Source of the DNA: Clostridia bacterium
GTDB lineage: Bacteria; Bacillota; Clostridia; Oscillospirales; CAG-272
Reading direction: 5' to 3'
DNA length: 33,861 bases
Assembly (NCBI GenBank): GCA_017481495.1
Contig: JAFUPC010000120.1
Coordinates: 1 to 33,861 of the forward strand
Part shown: in pieces, positions 22,831-31,075 of the stretch
How the letters are laid out: every line of letters starts with the position of its first letter
How positions within the stretch are numbered: position 1 is the first letter of the stretch
Program-made: the position numbers and the translations under genes
The notes under the pieces: model-generated
What the model saw: the letters and a program-made list of their open reading frames with translations, nothing else
Told to the model about the DNA's origin: nothing
Databases searched by the model: none

Positions 22831-23973
22831 ATGCTGAAAAAAACACTTCCGGCACTTCTGCTTTGTCTTTTGCTGTCATCTGCGCAGGCGATGCTTGTCT
22901 CCTGCGGAGAGGATGCGGGGGCGGAGACCGGAACCGGGTCATCTTCGGGCGCGCTGAACGCGCTGGCGCAGGAAACCATGTCTGCCGACGAATATGCGGA
23001 ATATTCCATCGCGGACGCGGAGAGCGCATATCCGGAGATTCCCGCCGTCATGGAATTTGTGTATGACGGAAGCGCGGATGATACGGTCACTTATGACGAA
23101 TACCGTTATTATCAGCTGCTTTACAAAAACTATTTTGACAACGGGGACGAGACCTACTGGGACACCAATCCCGACATGGAAGCGCGTGTCAACGATCTTT
23201 ACAATACCGAAATTCTCCGCAACCACGCGGTCGCGGCGGAGTGCAGAAAATACGGCATTTCCTTAACCGCGGAGGAGATTGTTGCCCTTGACACCGAAAA
23301 CGCGGAAATGGTTTATGCGTTCGGCGGCATGGATTATTTTCTGGAAGCACTCGATATGTACTATATGAGCACATGGTTCTACAACTACTACTCGCAGGTG
23401 TCGTCCATGTATGACAAGCTCTATGATTATTATCTGGAAAACGGCCAAATCCTGACCGAGGAAGCCGACATCCGCGGACTGCTCAACACCGACGAATATG
23501 TCCGTGTCAAGCACATCCTCATCATGAACGATACCGGCGACGACCCGGCGGAAAATCTGGCGCTTGCCAATGACCTGCTCGCCCGGCTTCAGAGCGGGGA
23601 AGACTTTGATACCCTGATGAACGAATACTCCGAGGACACGGGGCTTGCCTCCTATCCCGACGGCTATTATTTCTTCTACGGTGAAATGGACGAAGCGTTT
23701 TCCGCGGCATCCTTTACGCTGGACGTCGGGGAGATGAGCGGCATCGTGGAGTCGTCCTATGGCTATCATATCATTCTCCGGTGCGAAAAGGAAAACACCT
23801 ATCTTGACGAGAATTTCGCCGACATCAAAGCGACCTACCAGTCCCTGCGCTTCTATGAGGTGCTGGATGCCGTTTATGAGGATTGGGGTGTGGAATACTG
23901 CGAAAACTACGAAACGTATTCCGACTGGCATTATGCGGAAGATCTCGGAAATCTTTACACAACGACGGAATAA
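22831..23973 (+). CDS. Parvulin-type peptidyl-prolyl isomerase lipoprotein (PrsA-like)
   Basis: PrsA-like lipoproteins help fold proteins after Sec export on the outer face of the membrane. The 380-residue product has a lipoprotein signal with 'MLVSC' lipobox (C25), an acidic/Tyr-rich N-terminal region of SurA-N character (about 50-215) and a parvulin domain (about 222-320: 'RVKHILIMN', 'LQSGEDFDTLMNEYSED', 'YYFFYGEMDEAF', 'SSYGYHIILR'), which has the usual parvulin His and Met/Phe positions. ATG 22831 is set by AAGGA 7 bases before it; the longer frame from 22738 passes through the leader hairpin. It lies 5 bases upstream of the YfmF-like gene, suggesting one operon continuing to folD. Confidence 0.88.
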   Translation: MLKKTLPALLLCLLLSSAQAMLVSCGEDAGAETGTGSSSGALNALAQETMSADEYAEYSIADAESAYPEIPAVMEFVYDGSADDTVTYDEYRYYQLLYKNYFDNGDETYWDTNPDMEARVNDLYNTEILRNHAVAAECRKYGISLTAEEIVALDTENAEMVYAFGGMDYFLEALDMYYMSTWFYNYYSQVSSMYDKLYDYYLENGQILTEEADIRGLLNTDEYVRVKHILIMNDTGDDPAENLALANDLLARLQSGEDFDTLMNEYSEDTGLASYPDGYYFFYGEMDEAFSAASFTLDVGEMSGIVESSYGYHIILRCEKENTYLDENFADIKATYQSLRFYEVLDAVYEDWGVEYCENYETYSDWHYAEDLGNLYTTTE

Positions 23974-23978
23974 GGGAA

Positions 23979-25310
23979 ATGACATTCAAGGCAATCGTAT
24001 GCGGCAAAGCCGCTGTACTATATACCATTCCGAAGGACAATCTGAAAACGGATTACCTGTCGGTGGTCTTCACGCTTCCCCCCATCCGCGGAAAAACGGC
24101 GGAATATGCGCTCATCCCGGCTTTGCTTGCCTGCGGAAGCGAAAAATATCCGACCCACGGGGATTTTTCCCGTCAGCTTGATACCCTTTACAATGCGGGA
24201 ATCGGATGCCGTACCGGAAAGAGCGGGGAACGGTATCAGATCGTGTTCCAGCTCCGGTGTCTGGAAACGCAGTGCGTGCCGGGCGGGGAAGATTTGTTTT
24301 CGGAAACGGTCGCCGTCTTTGCCGATATGCTTCTGCATCCGGCACTGGAAAACGGTGTCTTCCGGACAACATATGTGGAGCGCGAAAAGAAAAATCTGTG
24401 CGATGCCATCCGCTCCGACATCAACAACAAGGCAGGGTATGCGCTGAAGCGGCTCGACTGTGAAATGTTCCGGGAAGAGACCTACGGCATTCCCGTGCGC
24501 GGAACATTGGAAGAAGCATCGGCGATAACGCCTGCGGCACTTTATGATACCTACCGCGATATGCTTGCGCACGCGCCCGTCACCTGCCATTATGTCGGGA
24601 AGCTGTCGGCGGAGTCCGTGGCGGAGAAACTGCGCCCGTTGTTCGCAGAACTCGATGCGCTCCGGTGTGCGCCGTATTACGCGCCCGAAACCGAGGTCGT
24701 GCGGCAGGCACAGCATCCGGTGCGGGTCATAAGAGAAGAACAGCCGACCAGGCAGTCGCGCCTGTGCATCGGGTATCGGACGGGTGCGGTGCTTGCCGAC
24801 GGGGATTATTATAAATTCGCTCTGTTCAACGAACTGCTCGGCGGATCGGCATCGTCGAAGCTGTTTCTCGATGTCAGAGAAGCGCGGGGACTGTGCTACG
24901 ACATTTCCTCGTTCCCGGAGGGACAGAAAGGGATTCTCTACATCAGCTGCGGCATTTCCGCCGATGCGTATGACGAAGCCAAAGCCGCCATTGATGCGCA
25001 GATCGCGGCGATCCGGGACGGCGATATTTCCGATGCGGAATTTTCGGCGGCAAAGAAATCGCTGTGTGCCGGATACCGGGAGATCGAGGACGGTGCATCC
25101 TCCCTTGCGGCATGGTACGCAAACCGCCGCCAGGCGGGCATTGACACCTCCCCCGCGGAGACCGCCGCGCAGGTGATGACCTGCACCAAAGAAGACGTTG
25201 CCGCCTGTGCCGCACGCCTGACGGAGGACACCGTCTTTTTCATGTGCGGAACGCAGAGCGGAGATGCAGACGGAGAGGAGGACACGGAAGCGGATGAATA
25301 CGGAGATTGA
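23979..25310 (+). CDS. M16-family peptidase-like protein, YfmF type (no zinc motif)
   Basis: In Bacillus, YfmF and YfmH are paired M16-like proteins linked to modification of elongation factor P. The 443-residue product has the M16 fold pattern ('YLSVVFTLPPIRGKTAEYALIPALLA', 'VFADMLLHPALENGVF', later 'LGGSASSKLFLDVREARGLCYDISS' and 'GILYISCGI') but lacks the HxxEH zinc motif, as expected for the YfmF-type non-catalytic partner. The start at 23979 has AAGGGA upstream; the open frame continues 5' but overlaps the parvulin gene. Its 3' end overlaps the next gene by 17 bases, fitting a two-subunit complex made together. Confidence 0.85.
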   Translation: MTFKAIVCGKAAVLYTIPKDNLKTDYLSVVFTLPPIRGKTAEYALIPALLACGSEKYPTHGDFSRQLDTLYNAGIGCRTGKSGERYQIVFQLRCLETQCVPGGEDLFSETVAVFADMLLHPALENGVFRTTYVEREKKNLCDAIRSDINNKAGYALKRLDCEMFREETYGIPVRGTLEEASAITPAALYDTYRDMLAHAPVTCHYVGKLSAESVAEKLRPLFAELDALRCAPYYAPETEVVRQAQHPVRVIREEQPTRQSRLCIGYRTGAVLADGDYYKFALFNELLGGSASSKLFLDVREARGLCYDISSFPEGQKGILYISCGISADAYDEAKAAIDAQIAAIRDGDISDAEFSAAKKSLCAGYREIEDGASSLAAWYANRRQAGIDTSPAETAAQVMTCTKEDVAACAARLTEDTVFFMCGTQSGDADGEEDTEADEYGD

Positions 25311-26589
25311 AACGCTGTATCACGACGGCATCCGGGAATCCTATACGCGCATCCGGCACAAAAGTGGCATGACCGTCTGCGTGATGCCGAAGGAAACCGC
25401 GGTGACTTATGCGTCGCTCGGTGTGCTGTGCGGGGCGGTTGACAACTGCTTTACGGTGAACGGCGAGCGCATGACGGTTCCCGACGGAACGGCACATTTT
25501 CTCGAACACAAGCTGTTTGCCGCCGGAGAAGACGAAGCGGATGCCATTGCGCGGTTTGCAGAACTCGGCGCGAATGCCGATGCCTACACGACCCCCGACA
25601 TGACCGCGTATCTGTTTTCCGCGGCGGAAAATGAGCGGGCGGCGTTGGAAATTCTGCTGGATTTTGTGTTCCGGCCGTATTTTACCGAAGAAAACGTGGA
25701 GCGGGAACGCGCCATCATCGCGCAGGAAATCCGGATGTACGACGATGCACCGTCCCAGCGCGGCTATTACAACGCGGTGGAGTCGCTGTATCACACCCAT
25801 CCCATCCGCGTGAACGTCGGCGGAACAGAGGAATCCATCCGGGACATCACGCCCGATGTGCTGTATACCTTTTACCGTGCCTTCTATCATCCGGTGAACA
25901 TGGTTCTGACCGTTGCCGGAAATCTGTCGCCGGACGATGTGCTTGCCGTCTGCGATGCGTGCATTCCACACGACCTGCCGCCGTTTGTGACGGAGCGGAT
26001 GTTTGAAAAAGAACCGGACACCGTATTCCGTCGGGAATACAGCGACACGGCGCAGATGTCCTCACCCGTTCTGTATTTCGGGGTCAAGGACACGGAACTG
26101 TCCTCCGACTGGACGGCGCGCGAAACGCACGCGGCGGCGGTGGACATTCTCAATGACATTCTGTTCTGTAAGTCCTCACCGCTTTACACCGACCTTTACG
26201 ACCGCGGTCTCATCAACGGAAAATTCGGCTTTGAATACGAACTTGCCGCAACATATGCCTATGTTCTCATCACCGCGGAAACGGACGAGCCGGAAACGGT
26301 TGCCAAGGAGATACGGCAGCATCTTTCTGAGAGGGTACGGCTTCACGATATCACGGACGAGCAGTTTGAGCGATGCCGCCGCGTGATGTACGCAAGCGCC
26401 GTTACCGCCTTTGAATCGGCGGAGGACATGATGTCGGAATGTCTTGATGCTGCGATCGACGGCGGGGAAATGTTTTCTGCCCTTGACATCATGATGGCGG
26501 TCACAAAAGACGACCTTTTCCGGGTACTCGACCGGCTGTATACGCCGGAGCGGTACGCGGTCAGTATACTATATCCAGAAAGGATTTAA
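25294..26589 (+). CDS. M16-family zinc metalloprotease, YfmH type
   Basis: The 431-residue product has the inverted zinc motif HxxEH as 'HFLEH' (H68, E71, H72), with a likely third ligand glutamate near 145 in 'ERERAIIAQEI'. 'YTTPDMTAYLFSA', 'YHPVNMVLTVAGN' and 'GKFGFEYE' match M16 processing proteases of the YfmH group. It would supply the catalytic half of a pair with the overlapping upstream YfmF-like protein. I chose ATG 25294; GGAGG is about 12 bases away, slightly far. lgt begins 7 bases after the stop, so all probably share one transcript. Confidence 0.88.
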   Translation: MNTEIETLYHDGIRESYTRIRHKSGMTVCVMPKETAVTYASLGVLCGAVDNCFTVNGERMTVPDGTAHFLEHKLFAAGEDEADAIARFAELGANADAYTTPDMTAYLFSAAENERAALEILLDFVFRPYFTEENVERERAIIAQEIRMYDDAPSQRGYYNAVESLYHTHPIRVNVGGTEESIRDITPDVLYTFYRAFYHPVNMVLTVAGNLSPDDVLAVCDACIPHDLPPFVTERMFEKEPDTVFRREYSDTAQMSSPVLYFGVKDTELSSDWTARETHAAAVDILNDILFCKSSPLYTDLYDRGLINGKFGFEYELAATYAYVLITAETDEPETVAKEIRQHLSERVRLHDITDEQFERCRRVMYASAVTAFESAEDMMSECLDAAIDGGEMFSALDIMMAVTKDDLFRVLDRLYTPERYAVSILYPERI

Positions 26590-26595
26590 CTCATT

Positions 26596-27747
26596 ATGAA
26601 CGACACGAATCTGATCGGTTTCCCGAATCTGGGCCTGGGGCCCTGGGAAATCTGCAAGTATGTCATCCACACGGACAATTTCCGCATTGCGTGGTACGGC
26701 ATCATCATCACCCTCGGCATCATTGCAGCGGTTCTCTTGACCTGCCGGAATGCTAAAAAAGAAGGCTACACGGCGGACGATGTGCTTGATTACGCCATCT
26801 GGGTCGTACTCGTCGGTATTCTCGGCGCGCGTCTGTATTACGTTGCCATGACCTGGGACGGACGGTATGAATCGTTTCTGGATGTGTTCGCCATCTGGAA
26901 CGGAGGACTCGCCATCTACGGCGGTATCATCGGCGGTGCCCTGACCATCATTGTCATTTCCTATCTCAAAGGAAAGAATATGCTGAAATTCTTTGACATG
27001 GTCGCGCCCGGCGTGATGATCGCGCAGGCCATCGGCCGCTGGGGCAACTTCTTCAACGCGGAAGCCTACGGCTCCATTCTGAAATACGAATTCCTCGGCA
27101 AGACCTTTGAGACCTCCCGTTTTGCGGGCATGGCGATCCCGTGGATCATGACCATCCAGACGGATGCCGAAGCGATCACCACTTATGCGCATCCGACGTT
27201 CCTTTACGAATCGCTGTGGAATATTCTCGGCTTCATTCTCATCATGCTCCGCTATCGGAACAAAAAGTTCGACGGGCAGATCGTGTTCTCCTATATCGTC
27301 TGGTACGGTTTCGGACGGATGTTCATCGAGGGCTTCCGCACCGACTCGCTGTATCTCGGCAACGTCCGCATTTCCCAGCTTCTGGCGCTCGGATGTGTCA
27401 TTTTCGGCGTGATGTTCTATCATCTGCTCCGCAAGAAGGCAAAGCCCGTTCTCGCCGCCGCGCAGGATGCGGAGGAGTACGAGAACCTGTTCTCCGAAAA
27501 GAAAGAGACCGTGAAAAAGAAGAAGTCCGCGATGCGTGCGTATGCCGTTAACCCGAACACCGCAAAGGCGGAAGAGACTTCCGGCGATAGCGGCGAAGCT
27601 GTCAGTACCGCCACTGCAAACGCGATCCCGAAATCCGGCGTCATCGTCGGCGGCGCGGCAAAGACGGCACAGAAGACGGAAAACGCAGGTGAAAATGCGG
27701 CAGCCGCAGAAAATGCCGCATCCGACACCGAAGAATCCAATCAGTAA
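26596..27747 (+). CDS. lgt: Prolipoprotein diacylglyceryl transferase with extended C-terminal tail
   Basis: Lgt moves diacylglycerol from phosphatidylglycerol onto the lipobox cysteine of prolipoproteins in the cytoplasmic membrane. The product shows the family hallmarks 'IAWYGIIITLGI' near the start, 'GARLYYV', 'IWNGGLAIYGGIIGG', 'GRWGNFFNAEAYG' (about 146-158, the Lgt signature) and 'HPTFLYES', with about seven membrane segments. At 383 residues it is roughly 90 residues longer than typical; the extra C-terminal part (about 290-383) is a Lys/Glu patch followed by an Ala/Glu-rich, disordered-looking tail. Lipoproteins with lipobox signals occur in this window (parvulin, GH99-like and the 30337 gene). 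It follows yfmH by 6 bases. Confidence 0.95.
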   Translation: MNDTNLIGFPNLGLGPWEICKYVIHTDNFRIAWYGIIITLGIIAAVLLTCRNAKKEGYTADDVLDYAIWVVLVGILGARLYYVAMTWDGRYESFLDVFAIWNGGLAIYGGIIGGALTIIVISYLKGKNMLKFFDMVAPGVMIAQAIGRWGNFFNAEAYGSILKYEFLGKTFETSRFAGMAIPWIMTIQTDAEAITTYAHPTFLYESLWNILGFILIMLRYRNKKFDGQIVFSYIVWYGFGRMFIEGFRTDSLYLGNVRISQLLALGCVIFGVMFYHLLRKKAKPVLAAAQDAEEYENLFSEKKETVKKKKSAMRAYAVNPNTAKAEETSGDSGEAVSTATANAIPKSGVIVGGAAKTAQKTENAGENAAAAENAASDTEESNQ

Positions 27748-27774
27748 TCAGCATAACAAAAAGGAAGATCCATT

Positions 27775-28626
27775 ATGGCAAACATCATTGACGGTAAAAA
27801 AATCGCGGCGGAAACCCGTGCGGAAATCGCGGCAGCCGTGGAAGAACAAAAATCGCGCGGCATCACACCCGGTCTTGCGGTCGTGATCGTCGGCGAAAAT
27901 CCGGCATCGCAGGTCTATGTCCGCGACAAGCACAAGGCGTGCGGGGAGGTCGGGATCTATTCAGAGGTCATCGAACTGCCCGAAACAACGACGGAGGAGG
28001 AACTGCTTTCCAAGGTCGCCGCGCTCAACAACGACGACCGCATCGACGGCATACTCGTCCAGCTCCCGCTCCCACGGCATATCAACGAGGAGCATATTCT
28101 GAATGCCATCCGCCCGGACAAGGATGTGGATGCATTCCATCCGGTCAACACCGGGAAGATCATGATCGGCAATCCCGATTTCCTGCCGTGTACGCCTGCG
28201 GGTGTCATGGTCATGCTGGAAAAGTCCGGTATTGAGATCGCGGGTAAGCACTGTGTCGTGGTTGGCCGTTCCAATATCGTCGGAAAACCGATGGCGATGC
28301 TCCTGCTCGCGGCAAACGGCACGGTGACGGTCTGCCACTCGAAAACGCGGGATCTGGCAGAGGTCACGCGGTCGGCGGATATTCTGGTCGTTGCTATTGG
28401 CCGTGCGGATTTCATCACGGGCGACATGGTAAAAGAGGGTGCTGTCGTCATTGACGTCGGCATGAACCGCCGCGCGGACGGCAAGCTGACCGGAGACGTG
28501 GATTTCGCATCGGTCAGCGAAAAGGCATCGTACATCACGCCTGTTCCCGGCGGGGTCGGCCCGATGACCATCACGATGCTTCTGCGGAATACGCTGACGG
28601 CGGCGGAATTGCATCACAAATCGTAA
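27775..28626 (+). CDS. folD: Bifunctional methylenetetrahydrofolate dehydrogenase / methenyl-THF cyclohydrolase
   Basis: FolD interconverts 5,10-methylene-, methenyl- and 10-formyl-tetrahydrofolate with NADP in one-carbon metabolism. The 283-residue length is typical. The catalytic YxxxK motif is Y48-K52 in 'YVRDKHKA', followed by 'GILVQLPLPRHI', 'KDVDAFHPVNTG', 'PCTPAGVM' and the cofactor segment 'VVGRSNIVGKPMA', all FolD signatures, and 'TPVPGGVGPMTI' near the end. AAGGAAG lies before ATG 27775. It is the last gene of the run beginning at 22831 and ends at a hairpin at 28635. Confidence 0.97.
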   Translation: MANIIDGKKIAAETRAEIAAAVEEQKSRGITPGLAVVIVGENPASQVYVRDKHKACGEVGIYSEVIELPETTTEEELLSKVAALNNDDRIDGILVQLPLPRHINEEHILNAIRPDKDVDAFHPVNTGKIMIGNPDFLPCTPAGVMVMLEKSGIEIAGKHCVVVGRSNIVGKPMAMLLLAANGTVTVCHSKTRDLAEVTRSADILVVAIGRADFITGDMVKEGAVVIDVGMNRRADGKLTGDVDFASVSEKASYITPVPGGVGPMTITMLLRNTLTAAELHHKS

Positions 28627-28634
28627 ACAACCGT

Positions 28635-28667
28635 TGTGTCATGGCGTTCATCGTCATGACACATTTT
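28635..28667 (+). terminator. Hairpin after folD, probable terminator
   Basis: Arms TGTGTCATG (28635-28643) and CATGACACA (28655-28663) form a perfect 9-bp stem with an 11-nt loop, followed by TTTT. The stem is only moderately GC-rich. Confidence 0.6.
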
Positions 28668-28714
28668 CACATAATATCCGCCTTTCGGATATGCTGGAAA
28701 GTGAGGTAGGGAAT

Positions 28715-28954
28715 ATGTGCAATCTGAGCAACGGAGTGATGGAAACCGGACGGAGAAAAGGCCGTGCGGAGGGACGTGCGGAGGGGCGTGTTGAAGGCCG
28801 TAAATATGAACAGCGCGCTACCGCGGTGCGTCTTCTGAAAAAGCGTGCCGACATATCCTTTATCCGGGAGATCACGGAACTGCCGACGGAACAGATTCTG
28901 TCGCTCGCGCGGGAAAACGGGATTGCAGTATCCGGTGAATCCACGGAAAATTGA
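28715..28954 (+). CDS. Small charged repeat protein, 'MCNLSNG' type
   Basis: The 79-residue product begins 'MCNLSNGV' and then has a run of Arg/Glu/Gly repeats ('GRAEGRAEGRVEGR', about 14-29) and a C-terminal helix-turn-helix-like part ('IREITELPTEQILSLARENG'). Small proteins with this start and a charged repeat are common in gut Clostridia; I believe they resemble the C-terminal ends of Rpn/PD-(D/E)XK transposase-like nucleases, standing alone. Function is unknown. The start is ATG 28715, with GAGGTAGGG before it; the open frame continues upstream through the folD hairpin. A remnant of a longer transposase-associated gene is an alternative, but start and site look functional. Confidence 0.6.
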   Translation: MCNLSNGVMETGRRKGRAEGRAEGRVEGRKYEQRATAVRLLKKRADISFIREITELPTEQILSLARENGIAVSGESTEN

Positions 28955-29026
28955 TGCGTTTCGCTTTCGTTCACAGAATATTTACATTAAAAATCCGAAA
29001 ATTCCGGGTAAAGTCAAGGAAACCTC

Positions 29027-29056
29027 TTGACAAACGCACCCGAAATATGGTATAAT
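29027..29056 (+). promoter_or_regulatory. Sigma-A promoter of the rplU-prp-rpmA operon
   Basis: Perfect TTGACA (29027-29032), 18-bp spacer, perfect TATAAT (29051-29056). About 110 bases of leader follow before rplU. Confidence 0.85.
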
Positions 29057-29059
29057 AGT

Positions 29060-29169
29060 ATGCCGCATAAGAACAGGCTCCCAAAAGTCACGGTGAAATG
29101 CGTTTCGCACGGAAAACTGGTGGACTTGCCTTTATTTAGCGAGACATAAACGAAAGTGAGGTGCTTTCC
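29060..29169 (+). ncRNA. Structured rplU leader (L21-leader-like)
   Basis: Between promoter and rplU, AGGC (29075-29078) can pair with GCCT (29128-29131), AAGTC (29094-29098) with GACTT (about 29123-29127), and TGCG with CGCA around TTT (about 29099-29109) forms an apical hairpin. This branched leader occupies the position of the known Firmicutes L21 leader, which is proposed to bind L21 autogenously. A covariance-model match was not run. Confidence 0.5.
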
Positions 29170-29481
29170 ATGTTTGCAGTCATTGAGACCGGCGGAAAGC
29201 AGTACAAGGTTCAGGAAGGCGACATCCTCTTCATCGAAAAGCTCGATGCAGCTGATGGCGACAAGGTTGTTTTTGATAAGGTTTATGCACTGTCCTCCGG
29301 TGACAAGTTCACCGTCGGTGCACCCGTTGTTGACGGTGCCAAGGTTACCGCCAATGTCATCAAGAACGGCAAGGGCAAGAAGATCTACGTTCTGAAGTAC
29401 AAGTCCAAGAAGAACGAAAAGAAGAAGATCGGTCACAGACAGCCCTACACCAAGATCCAGATCGAAAAGATCGAAGGCTGA
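29170..29481 (+). CDS. rplU: 50S ribosomal protein bL21
   Basis: The 103-residue product matches bL21 along its full length: '[19 protein letters not shown]' start, '[11 protein letters not shown]', '[12 protein letters not shown]' and '[11 protein letters not shown]', which binds 23S rRNA in the large subunit. The start is ATG 29170 after GTGAGG; an upstream in-frame ATG at 29161 would overlap the site. It opens the order rplU-prp-rpmA conserved in Firmicutes. Confidence 0.98.
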   Translation: MFAVIETGGKQYKVQEGDILFIEKLDAADGDKVVFDKVYALSSGDKFTVGAPVVDGAKVTANVIKNGKGKKIYVLKYKSKKNEKKKIGHRQPYTKIQIEKIEG

Positions 29482-29495
29482 GATTTTTCCGCGAT

Positions 29496-29849
29496 ATGAC
29501 GAAGATTGTTTTTTTCAGGCACAACGGTGCTTATTACGGATTCCGGGAAACCGGACACGCGGGGTTTGCGAGTGCGGGGCATGACGTCCTGTGCGCGGCA
29601 CTTTCCGCGATGACGATGCTGGTCATCAATACCCTGGAAGTCGCGTATGCGGCGGACGTGGAGTATCAGATCGACGAAAAAACGACCGACATCACAGTAC
29701 GGACGCGGTCGGCACTTCCGTCGAATCCCGATGAAAAGCAGCAGTATGCGGCACACGGTCTTCTTTATGGCTATTATTTACAGTTGAATGATATGCTGGA
29801 GAACTATTACGATTATCTTGACGTGGATGTCGAAGATGTCGCGCCCTGA
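29496..29849 (+). CDS. prp: Ribosomal-processing cysteine protease Prp
   Basis: Prp removes the N-terminal extension of ribosomal protein L27 in Firmicutes and relatives. The 117-residue product has the conserved catalytic histidine in 'GHAG' (H21) and the catalytic cysteine in 'VLCAALSA' (C33), with the usual short beta/alpha layout. It sits between rplU and rpmA, as in Bacillus and Staphylococcus (ysxB). No strong ribosome site is seen before ATG 29496, so coupling to rplU, whose stop is 14 bases upstream, is likely. The neighbouring L27 carries the matching cleavage site. Confidence 0.95.
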   Translation: MTKIVFFRHNGAYYGFRETGHAGFASAGHDVLCAALSAMTMLVINTLEVAYAADVEYQIDEKTTDITVRTRSALPSNPDEKQQYAAHGLLYGYYLQLNDMLENYYDYLDVDVEDVAP

Positions 29850-29926
29850 CAGAAACCCTTTGTTTTACGGAAATTCCGCCCGTTTGGTTTGTCAAACATC
29901 AGAAATTACATGTGGAGGTAATAGCC

Positions 29927-30208
29927 ATGTTAAAGCTGAGCTTACAGTTCTTTGCTCATAAGAAAGGTGTCGGTTCTACCAAGAACGGCCGTGACTCCAA
30001 TGCGCAGAGACTCGGTGTCAAGAAGTCCGACGGTCAGTCCGTTGTTGCTGGCAATATCATTGTCAGACAGAGAGGAACCAACTGCCGTCCGGGTGCCGGT
30101 GTCGGCATCGGCAAGGATGACACCCTTTTCGCTCTGATTGACGGTACCGTCAAGTTCGAGCGCATTGCAGGCGACAAGAAGCGCGTCAGCGTTTACGCAG
30201 CAGAGTAA
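29927..30208 (+). CDS. rpmA: 50S ribosomal protein bL27, Prp-cleaved type
   Basis: bL27 reaches toward the peptidyl transferase centre with its N-terminus. The 93-residue product begins '[14 protein letters not shown]', the extension typical of Firmicutes L27; Prp would cut after 'LQFF' to expose 'AHKKG', as shown for Staphylococcus. The rest ('[16 protein letters not shown]', '[10 protein letters not shown]', '[19 protein letters not shown]') is canonical. ATG 29927 is set by GGAGG 8 bases upstream; an in-frame start at 29912 would add five residues before the Prp site and lies on the ribosome site itself. Confidence 0.98.
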   Translation: MLKLSLQFFAHKKGVGSTKNGRDSNAQRLGVKKSDGQSVVAGNIIVRQRGTNCRPGAGVGIGKDDTLFALIDGTVKFERIAGDKKRVSVYAAE

Positions 30209-30260
30209 TTTTCTGCACCCCGTGTGGGTTCGTCCTGCCAAGGTTTCACAAAGAAAAGAG

Positions 30261-30303
30261 GTCGGTATATCTGATTTGAAAAAATTGGGTATGCCGGCTT
30301 TTT
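30261..30303 (+). terminator. Possible terminator after rpmA
   Basis: Arms 30261-30268 and 30291-30298 can pair over 8 bases with two G-U pairs; the loop is 22 nt and TTTTT follows. The long loop makes the call uncertain. Confidence 0.4.
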
Positions 30304-30336
30304 CGTTATAGTATCAGAAAAATGGAGAAAGACATT

Positions 30337-31011
30337 ATGAAAAAGTGCATCAGACTGACTGTGCTTGCGGCGATTGTCCTGACGCAGACCTGCGGCTGCA
30401 GTCTTCCGGAGAACGTTAAAGAAGACCTTGCCTATATCAAAGAAAACGCGGATAAAATCGGTGATGCGATTGCGGGTGTTGCCGGTGCGATTGCGGAAAA
30501 TCCGGATATTCTGAAATCGGAATCGGAGCCTGCCGTCAATTATACCGAAGATCTGGTCGATAAATACTGGACACTGTGCGCAATCGAGGATGAATACGGG
30601 TACACCGACAAGATTTATGAAGATGAGGAAAAGCGTTTTCTGCTGCTCGATGAATGGATCATGGTCTGGTTCGATCCCTGGGCAAGGAGCGAGGGGAACA
30701 AGGGCGACCTCAAGGTTAAATATATGAACGGCGACGTTCTGGAACAGCACATTTACCATTACGAGGTGGATGCGGACGGATTCAGCATCTATCACCAGAA
30801 CCCGGATTCGGATTATTATAATAACGACGTTTACAATATCACGCCCTCCGACCCCGATTGGCCGTATATGCTTCCCTTGAAGGATGAATTCTGGCGCCTG
30901 AGCTACGACAGCGAAACAGAGATGGTCATCATCGACCGTGTTTACAAAGGACAGGAGGAGCCGTATATGCGCTGGTATCTTGAGGGCGAGGACTGGTATC
31001 CGGAATCCTGA
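30337..31011 (+). CDS. Hypothetical lipoprotein, 224 residues
   Basis: The product has a lipoprotein-like signal (basic 'KKCIRL', hydrophobic core, Cys-containing 'QTCGC' near residues 18-22), then an amphipathic stretch ('IKENADKIGDAIAGVAGAIAEN') and an acidic, aromatic-rich globular part with many Tyr/Trp/Asp ('YWTLCAIEDEYGY', 'YHQNPDSDYYNND', 'RWYLEGEDWYPES'). The repeated YW/DE pattern suggests a beta-rich extracytoplasmic domain; I do not recognise a family. ATG 30337 has GGAG upstream at 30324; a start at 30322 is poorer. It probably stands alone. Confidence 0.72.
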   Translation: MKKCIRLTVLAAIVLTQTCGCSLPENVKEDLAYIKENADKIGDAIAGVAGAIAENPDILKSESEPAVNYTEDLVDKYWTLCAIEDEYGYTDKIYEDEEKRFLLLDEWIMVWFDPWARSEGNKGDLKVKYMNGDVLEQHIYHYEVDADGFSIYHQNPDSDYYNNDVYNITPSDPDWPYMLPLKDEFWRLSYDSETEMVIIDRVYKGQEEPYMRWYLEGEDWYPES

Positions 31012-31075
31012 AACATTGTAAAAGAGTAAAAATCGGCGTATTGCCGGAAGACAACAAACAACAGGAGGCACATTC

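Noticed and set aside
23263..23985. Minus-strand open frame of 240 residues opposite the parvulin gene
   Set aside because: No domain, no ribosome site, and it is antisense to a clear lipoprotein with parvulin motifs.
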